Below are positions 57,394 through 64,000 of a stretch of 64,000 bases of DNA, one piece after another (within the stretch, counting starts at the first letter, position 1; each line of letters begins with the position of its first letter). Source of the DNA: Engraulis encrasicolus. Taxonomy: Eukaryota > Chordata > Actinopteri > Clupeiformes > Engraulidae. The notes under the pieces were generated by a model that was given only the letters and a program-made list of their open reading frames with translations, searched no databases and was not told the origin of the DNA. The DNA lies in NCBI RefSeq assembly GCF_034702125.1, contig NC_085880.1, positions 41,879,385 through 41,943,384 of the forward strand. Reading direction: 5' to 3'. A program made the position numbers and the translations under genes.

Positions 57394-57555
57394 CTCCTTC
57401 CCAGGTCTTGTTTAGCATGAAAAGTCCATTGGCGACTGGCTGTCACTGACCGCAGTTGGTACTTTGAATGACTCATGATAACGCTTCCTGCTCCACCAGG
57501 CCCAACTCAGGGCAGTAGCAGCAGCAAGAGCAGCCTCGCTCCCCATCCCATACAC

Positions 57556-57665
57556 CAGGACAGTGATTCTCAACCCTTTTATTAAAGAAACGCCCCCTGG
57601 ACCTCATTATAAGCCTCCCGACGTCCCCTTGACCTCATCATAAGCATGCCAAGCCCCCTCAGACG
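57556..57665. mobile_element. Fragment of the CAGTGGTTCTCAACC MITE family
   Basis: CAGTGATTCTCAACCC, then two copies of the GACCTCAT(C/T)ATAAGC block. The right half is absent. Confidence 0.6.
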
Positions 57666-58330
57666 GCAATTTCTTTCTACTTTCCTCCATTTCAGTCTGT
57701 AATTCTGTTTGTCCCCTGTCTGTCGGTTTTATTTACATTTTTTCGGCTTTGTTTAATAAATTTTTTGATTTTGCATCCAGCTCCAGTGTGCGACTCCTTT
57801 CTTCCCTTTATCATACTGCTCTTGGAATTACGCACCGAGCGATACGCACAGGATAAGACATTGGCGCGGACGCCACCCCACCATTACTAGTCTGTAATTC
57901 TGCCCATGAGTGGTACACAAACTGAAATACAATTCTTCAGGGTGACTTGTTTCAAGACTCCACATTCCTCAATTTTGTGTCAGTTTGGCTGAAGTCATCT
58001 TTAAAATACTGTCTTATAAAATGAAAGCTCTTCCTATGCAATGAACGCTTCAACCACGAGGTGAATAGGTACAATTTCTTGAACTCTGGCCATGACTGTG
58101 TGTGCGTGCGCACTTGAATGCGTGCGTGAGAAACTGTGCAAGCGCTTGCCCTCATTAGTTTGTTTATTTTATTGTTTGATTGGCAGCAGATTATATTTAT
58201 TTGTAATTTATTTGTAGAGTTTCAAAGAGAGTATCACGTAACCAACCACAATGAGGCAGTCTGTCACTAGTCTGCCACCAAGGCAGGTCTGGAGGGTGAC
58301 AAACATCCTGGCCCACGGACCTCTCGGCCT

Positions 58331-59075
58331 TTTGTGCTGAATACATGAAACCTAATATAGATTGTAGGGATGCTGCGATACTGGTATCGGTATCGGCCCT
58401 GATATTTGCTCATTATACTCATGCTCATCAGACACTTTATACAGGCACCGATAATGCTATTACAAGTTACAATGCAACATCTTGCCACCTTCCAATGACT
58501 TGAAAATGGCAACGAGGAAAAACAGCAATGAGGAAAAATCGCCTCATACATTTACCCACATGTAAATCTACACGGAAATGGACAATAAAACAAATATCCG
58601 AGGTGTAAAAAACAAAGTGCATTTATTTTAATTGTATGTTGGGGTTAAAAGTATCTGTATTAGTACTACTAGGTATCGGCAAGTACAGAAATTAATTACT
58701 CTGTACTCATACCGGTTTTCAGAAAAAGTGGTACCATGCATCCCAACAGCTTTTTGTGCTGAATACAAGAAAGCTAATGTAGATTGCAGACAGTGCTGCA
58801 ACGGGCCCCCTACGGTATCTACCTCGACGATATCACACAGGGTGGACAAGTATTGTACCGCTTGCAAGTTTTGGCACTCGGTATCGACAAGTAGAGAAAT
58901 GAATGTACTCGGTACTCATATCGGTTTTCAGAAAAAGTGTTATCATTCATCCCTAGTTTTTTGTGCTGAATACAAGAAACCTAATATAGATTGTAGACAG
59001 TGCAACGAGCCCCCTACTGTATCTACCTAGACGATCTCATATCACACAGGCTGGTCCAGTATTGTACCGCTCGCT
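58331..59075 (+). repeat. Host segment present three times
   Basis: TTTTGTGCTGAATACA(A/T)GAAA followed by CTAAT.TAGATTG occurs at 58331, 58753 and 58959. The last two continue through CCCCCTAC.GTATCTACCT to TATTGTACCGC. hAT-like pieces separate them. Confidence 0.7.
58368..58950. mobile_element. hAT-like fragments with GGTATCGG motifs
   Basis: TAGGGATGCTGCGATACTGG near 58368, and two reverse ends (TGCATCCC near 58740 and TTCATCCCTAG near 58953), all rich in TATCGGTATCGG-like sequence. They interrupt a repeated host segment (see 58331-59075). Confidence 0.5.
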
Positions 59076-59200
59076 TTACCTTGACAAATATGACCGACTG
59101 CCGTGTGTTTTGCTGCAACCTGAAAGAACAAAACGGGACTGATGTGTTGGTGCTGTATGTGTCATGTAGATCCATATCTATGGCTTGTACTAGTTTACTG

Positions 59201-59278
59201 AAGAGGTCACCAAGATCAGTGAGACATCTCCCTGTATGTGTGTGTGCAGTTCGTGCGTGTGTGCTCGAATGTGTGCAC

Positions 59279-59331
<53 letters not shown>

Positions 59332-59600
59332 CGTGCGTGTGCGTGTGCGTAATAGTTGGCTTTAATGGAGAGGTCACCAAGATCAGAGAGAGGTAGGAGT
59401 GTGTGTGTGTGTGTGTGTGTGCGTGTGTGTGAGCGTGAGTGTGAGTGTGAGCGTGTGTGTGTGTGTGTGTCTCTGTCTGTGCGTGCGTGTGTCTGTCTGT
59501 CTGTCTGTGCGTGTGTGTGCATGTGTGCATGTGCATGTGTGTTTATGTGCACTTGCGTGTGTATTGCTGTGTGTGTGCGAGATTAATAGTTGGCTCAGCC
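59201..59600. repeat. Tandem duplication with GT tracts
   Basis: GAGGTCACCAAGATCAG, then GT-rich DNA, then TAATAGTTGGCT occurs twice (59201-59360 and 59370-59597). Confidence 0.7.
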
Positions 59601-59819
59601 AAATTGTTTCCTGTAACGCCAGACCCAGTGCTGACAAGATGGGACTTGTTGAGTGTGTGAGACTGAGGCTGTCAGCCTGACCAGAGGAAACTCTAGCCCT
59701 GACTGTGCACTCGGAGGTTACACTTAAACACCCCAGCAAAATCAATCGTCCTCTGCTCTGCTGCTGCAGACTACCGACCCCAACCGACCGCCAAGTGGCT
59801 GCCCAGCCACCCACATTGC

Positions 59820-59965
59820 CCCCCCCACCCCCTCCCCTCCCCTCCCCTCCCCTCCCATCCCATCCCCCCAACACCATCACCAACACCATCACTCCCCCCT
59901 CCCCTTCCATCCCATTCCATCCACCCAACACCAGCACCAACACCAACACCATCACCAGCCCCCAG
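59820..59965. repeat. C-rich low-complexity sequence
   Basis: CCCCTCC and CCAACACCATCA units. Confidence 0.8.
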
Positions 59966-60063
59966 GCCTTTGAAGTGAGGTCTTCCCTCACCCCGATGCA
60001 GGTCGATGAGCCTGCCCTCGCTCCCTGACACCCTTCTGGAAAGGGAAGCCAGTGTTTCCCATA

Positions 60064-60927
60064 GACCAGTGGCGCTCAACCTTTTTTGAACAAACGCCCC
60101 CTTGGCCTCATCATTAGCCTCCCAACGCCCCCTTGATCTCATAAAACTACCAACGCCTAGTTTCAAAAAATAAAATGGGCTAATGCTCCCCAATGGCAAT
60201 TACAGTATTTCTCAATTGGTTTTGTACATTTTTTTGTCCATTGTACACACTCTCTCGCAATTTGCAAAACATAATATTCATTCTCAAAACAGCTTTAACA
60301 AATGGCAAAACACCGTGGATAACCTGCAAAAGGGAGTCTCTTGCTCAAAACCCTTATTTGTCTTTCAAAAACCAAGTTTTTGTGTCAATGAACGTATCAG
60401 CGCCAGCAGAATGGTTAGTCATTGTGTCATAGTGTATGGAGAAGCTAGTCAAATCAATTTCTCATGTTTTCAATTGAATAGTACACTCTTGAGGATCTTT
60501 TCTGAAGCGAAATGTTGTTTAGATTGGATGGGAAATGTTATGTTATTATGTTATTATATTATGTTATTATATTGATCAGATAAGATTGAGATAGTTTCAT
60601 GCATTCAGTGACAAAGCTTTTTGAGTGATATGACAAAAGCAATTGATAATGTACGAAATCACTGAGCATTGTACACAGCCATGGCATGGTGGACGAGAGC
60701 ATTTGCTATATGCCGAAAACAATGAGAAACTGATTTGACCATGTGCACAGGTAACACCAGGAAGTCACAATTGAACAAAGACTTTTGAGAATCATTATTC
60801 TGTTGTGAGAAATGTACAAAACCAATTGAGAAAAACTGTAAGCACCGCTCCCTCTCAGCTGTATCCTTCTCAATGCCCCCTGTAGGACTGTACCGACCCC
60901 ATTGAAACACTACCATTGAAACACTAC
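60064..60927. mobile_element. hAT-like MITE copy split by a Tc1-like MITE
   Basis: Same family as 26697-26936. The two halves are 60064-60202 and 60839-60927. They rejoin exactly at the point where the 26.7-kb copy reads CAACTAAGCACC. Confidence 0.8.
60203..60838. mobile_element. Nonautonomous Tc1/mariner-type MITE with TA duplication
   Basis: Inverted termini of about 29 bp, CAGTATTTCTCAATTGG and CCAATTGAGAAAAACTG, with one mismatch over most of their length. TA at both junctions (60201-60202 and 60839-60840). 636 bp, no transposase. Confidence 0.85.
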
Positions 60928-60958
60928 CATAGACCAAGTAGCATTGTGTGGTGCTAAG

Positions 60959-61138
60959 CAGTGGTGTAGTCTACGTAGAACGAAGGTATACGCAGTATAC
61001 CCACCTCAAAATGTCATGGATTTCAGTATACCCACTTAAAATGGATTGATCCATTATTTAGAATAGCACAATATACAGTATACCCACCTCAAAACAATGT
61101 CAATACAGTATATTCACCACAAAAAGTAGACAACACTG
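60959..61138. mobile_element. hAT-like MITE with perfect 8-bp duplication
   Basis: Termini CAGTGGTGTAGTCTAC and GTAGACAACACTG. GTGCTAAG at 60951-60958 and 61139-61146. The interior repeats (A/C)AGTATACCCAC. Confidence 0.85.
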
Positions 61139-61174
61139 GTGCTAAGGGCAATAGAACACTGGGCCAGTGCAGTA

Positions 61175-61335
61175 TTATGCGTACAGTAGCACCTTAATGC
61201 ACGCCGTACCTCCAGTGGCATGCTGTAATAGTCATTTAGAAGTTAACTACCATAGTACTGCAATACTATGACATAACACAGGTCCTTTTGTAATGCATGA
61301 CAACTTGGTCATTGCCATTCTGGTAACAGCAAATT
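61175..61335 (-). repeat. Reverse copy of the 8.9-kb repeat
   Basis: GCACGCCGTACCTCCAGTGG and CTACCATAGTACTGCAATAC match the complement of 8890-9060. Confidence 0.65.
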
Positions 61336-61352
61336 TAGAACGCTGTGTCTTC

Positions 61353-61747
61353 TAGTGGTGTGGATCGGCACTGCCCTCACGATCCAATTCGATCACGATT
61401 CGGGAGGTATTCTATGGGAGGGATTCTATGCGATCCGATCCGATCCAATCCTATTCAATTCTACGATGCATTGCAATGCATTACATTTCTACTGAAAGCA
61501 AAGCAAATGTTTAATCAGTCATGATGAGGCAATACAAGTAGTCAGATACTGAGCAACAATTTATTGGCCGTTTTCTGTATCAGTCTGTATCAGTCTTGCA
61601 ATGTTTTGAAGTGCTTTTATTTAATTTAACATTCATTTGCTCCTGAAATATCCATGGAAGTAATTGAAACTTTAAAAAAATTGCCGGATCGATTCTGGAT
61701 CGTCCATGCCCCGCATTGGATTGCATCAATCATTGTTGACACCACTA
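61353..61747. mobile_element. hAT-like MITE with near-perfect duplication
   Basis: Termini TAGTGGTGTGGATCG and TTGACACCACTA. Flanks GTGTCTTC (61345-61352) and GTGTCTTA (61748-61755). Internal GATCCGATCCGATCC motifs. Confidence 0.8.
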
Positions 61748-61984
61748 GTGTCTTAACGGGTTAATTACCAATTATTAGTTATTTTTTGGCCATGAGCTGT
61801 GGTTGTACCACCTGATGTCTGCTTCTAAAAAAAGAGATGTCAGTCCCTGTGTCAGTGAGTAAAAACCTTACCACAAATGTCCGATGCTGGTCGATAAGGG
61901 TGACTGCAGAGTCACCTTAAATAGAGGGACCGGAGAGAGAATGAATCTGTAGTGAAGTAGAGGGTATGACAGTGATGCAGTCAA

Positions 61985-62180
61985 ACCGTCTTATGGAAGT
62001 AAATGATAAATGTCCGCAACACTGTTAATGTTCCCAGTTGATTAATGGAACGACATTTCGGACCTTAGTCCTTCGTCCAGCAGGTTGCTCTTGAAGAAAG
62101 ACGAAGGTCGGAAACGCTGTGCCATTTAACAAATTGGACCACTAACAGTGACTAACAGTCTTTTATCATTTGCTTCAGTT
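61985..62180. repeat. Diverged head-to-head pair of the same modules
   Basis: Reverse-strand CTGGACGAAGGACTAAGGTC followed by CGAAATG, and forward GAAGAAAGACGAAGGTCGGA followed by AACGCTGTGCC, each continuing to (T/C)TTTATCATTT. Same layout as 9240-9440. Confidence 0.5.
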
Positions 62181-62514
62181 AATTTGTTTTGTCCATCACC
62201 TGTGCCACTGATGTGCACTTATTCTCTGCTTTCTCAAACCATCATATTACCAAGAGTACTTAAGTTGCAGAAGGGACATTTGGGAAAGAACTTAGAGTAC
62301 ACTTACAGTTATAGGAGATTGTCAGTGAAGTCACGTGTGTGGCAGGGAAAGTGGTAGCGTTTTTACTTTTGAATCAGACTTCTGACGCGTCTGGGTCCGT
62401 GGTGGTAAATGGCAGTGGCCATGAGGACAGCCAAAGATTTCTAAAACGCACACAATGGTCACAATGGTGTTCTTTTTTTATCCACATGCTTTGTAAATAG
62501 GATCAAGATATATA

Positions 62515-62560
62515 TATCAAGGCTCCAGAGTGCGACGAATTTGGCCCATTTTTTTCAATA
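62515..62560. mobile_element. Fragment resembling a hAT-like terminus
   Basis: CAAGGCTCCAGAGTGCGACG is typical of a fish hAT MITE end; the partner end was not found. Confidence 0.3.
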
Positions 62561-63004
62561 GTGCACCTAAAAATATTTTTCATACTGCTTTATTGTTAAC
62601 TTAAACATTATGCTTTACTACAACTGCTTAGAACTGCTAAAATGCAGGCGGTAAGTATTGTTGCACAGGGCGGGTGTTTTTTATTTTATTTTATTTTTTA
62701 AAGCACCCGCCCGAACCCAACCCAACAGATATTCCAAACTGCCCCGCCCTACCTGTGAGGAGTTCCAAAGCGGCCTGCCCAAGCCCGACCCACAAAAATA
62801 TGGCCCACAGAAGAAAAAAACTTGAGGCAAATGATAGAGAAAAAAACAAGAGTAGTAGTAAAAGCCAGGAACTGTAGAGAGGACTAATTTAACACCAACA
62901 TAAACAATAAGGATTTGCGCTAGATTCGCATTATTGTGAAAGATTAACTGCACATCCGGGTTGCGGGTCTTGACCGTTTTTGAAACGCCTCACCAGCACC
63001 TGCA

Positions 63005-63244
63005 TTAACCCATTTTGTCCTAAGCCCTTTTTGGGAAAGGGTGCCCTCTGATATTGAATCCTAAATATCTCAGCCTCCGAAGCACATACAAACATGAAAT
63101 AAGTTACATTTAAAATCTAGAACCTTCATTTTGCACGAGCAAAGAGTTAATTCAGCTCTAACATACCCACGTCTTTAATAAAACAGCTCAAATCTCAAGA
63201 ACTTCAATGCAGCGTATATGTCGCTCCAGGACACAATGGGTTAA
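63005..63244. mobile_element. TTAA-flanked MITE (ACCCATTTTGTCC ends)
   Basis: TTAA at 63005 and 63241; inverted ends CCCATTTTGTCCT and AGGACACAATGGG. A reverse partial copy lies at 40915-41040. Confidence 0.7.
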
Positions 63245-63332
63245 CAACAAAAACTGCTACCCCACCCACCTGCATATGAGTCGCCCGTGGGTGCATGCGG
63301 GTCATTAGGTCACCCAATGACAACACTACACT

Positions 63333-64000
63333 GTGTGCAGAATTATTAGGCAAACATGTTTTTTGACCATATTGTCCATTATATGCATATTTTCCGCCAC
63401 CAACCTCTATGGACATGAACACCTATTGGATTTAAGCATTCCAGGTCATGCATATTGGTATAATAAGAGACCATGTGATCGGAGGGGCTCAATACCCTAT
63501 ATCAGGGCAAAATTAGTGTGCATAATTATTAGGCAACTTTGTTTTCCTCTGGGAAAATAGGCCACAAAGGAGATCTAACAAACTCTGAAAAGTCTATAAA
63601 CAATTTTGAAGTCTTCCAGAGGGATGTGGCTGTCTTGAAATTGCCCAGATATTGGTCATATCCGTCTAATGCACCGTTACGAAGTCATCAGTGTCACATG
63701 CATTGTGCTCACAAAGTAACTGCCGGATTGAGAAGAATTGAAGGTCAAACTACCACAAAATGATTACCCTGCAGTGCTGTTATATCCCAGAACTGAAACC
63801 TACATCGTGTGTCCACAAGAACATTGTATTCAGCACTCAGAGACATGACCAAGGTAAAACAGGTTGAAACCTGAAGACCACTCAACAAGAAATGCAGTCA
63901 AGACTGGGTCAAGAAAGGTCTTTAGACAATTTTGTCAATGGTTTTATGAACTTGTGAAAGTCACTGTTAATGGACCAGATTGATGAGCCCATGGCTAGTT
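63333..64000 (+). mobile_element. Tc1/mariner-like transposon, degenerate, cut by window end
   Basis: The left end carries two near-identical 21-bp direct repeats, 63333-63353 and 63516-63536 (core AATTATTAGGCAA), about 183 bp apart. This matches the IR/DR arrangement of fish Tc1-like elements. Downstream DNA resembles the coding strand of a fish Tc1-type transposase with many breaks; the end near 63960-64000 looks like the region of a catalytic Asp. No long ORF remains. The right end is missing. Confidence 0.7.

Larger units (their letters stand above)
44131..64000 (+). other. fbxw4 intron 5 (continues past the window)
   Basis: No further fbxw4 exon was found. The interval is a patchwork of SINEs, hAT-like and TTAA MITEs, microsatellites and some unannotated DNA (45214-45850, 47042-47495, 51720-52440, 52601-53299, 57666-58330, 61756-62000). 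Confidence 0.6.

Noticed and set aside
57159..57476. Poly-Ser, poly-Ala and poly-Leu frames
   Set aside because: CAG trinucleotide repeat read in three frames; no flanking exon signals.
44131..64000. Remaining fbxw4 exons
   Set aside because: No stretch resembling the GTACCGHFSPLRIWDL or YDTYVRYWDLR segments of the family was seen.

Overview
The window is vertebrate nuclear DNA, almost certainly from a ray-finned (teleost) fish. It holds spliced genes with GT-AG introns, long (CA)n, (GA)n and (CT)n microsatellites, tRNA-derived SINEs, and many small hAT-like, TTAA-flanked and Tc1-like transposon remnants. There are no bacterial or viral genes. The two genes I can support are fgf8 (closest to fish fgf8a) and the 5' part of fbxw4. 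Both lie on the + strand, fgf8 first. This is the conserved vertebrate FGF8-FBXW4 neighbourhood. Species cannot be fixed by reading.

Layout: 1-15 kb is intergenic and upstream of fgf8. It is dominated by microsatellites, palindromic MITEs, a duplicated 70-bp segment, and a 0.8-kb minisatellite built on a 10-bp unit (12.28-13.07 kb). About 15.4-17.27 kb looks largely single-copy and probably holds the fgf8 proximal promoter and leader. fgf8 coding exons lie at 17274-17305, 17416-17452, 18494-18674, 21582-21688 and 24355-24645 (215 codons), with a 3' UTR ending near 26.12 kb. From 26.1 to 37.4 kb the intergenic DNA mixes transposon remnants with single-copy AT-rich blocks, best at 30.65-31.87 kb, that could be fgf8 enhancers. 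fbxw4 starts at 37526. Five exons (about 232 codons: F-box plus the first WD40 repeats) are in the window. The rest lies beyond 64 kb, so intron 5 exceeds 19.8 kb.

The fbxw4 introns are full of transposons. The clearest structures are a nested stack at 47.79-51.43 kb (an outer hAT-like MITE, a second hAT-like element with a split flank, and inside that a TTAA element carrying a broken THAP domain plus a third hAT-like MITE) and a TA-flanked Tc1-like MITE inside an older hAT-like copy at 60.06-60.93 kb. Several insertions could be delimited exactly by 8-bp target-site duplications.

How the parts relate: Fgf8 is a secreted signal, while Fbxw4 is an intracellular F-box/WD40 adaptor. Their linkage is usually explained by fgf8 enhancers located in and around fbxw4 (established for mammals and zebrafish), not by shared biochemistry. 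In this window that role is an inference. The most unusual observations are the nested stack with the THAP remnant, three loci of a hammerhead-like short module (two arranged head to head), a six-histidine run in Fgf8, a retained internal splice acceptor for Fgf8 a/b-type isoforms, and an upstream ORF that stops one base before the fbxw4 start codon.
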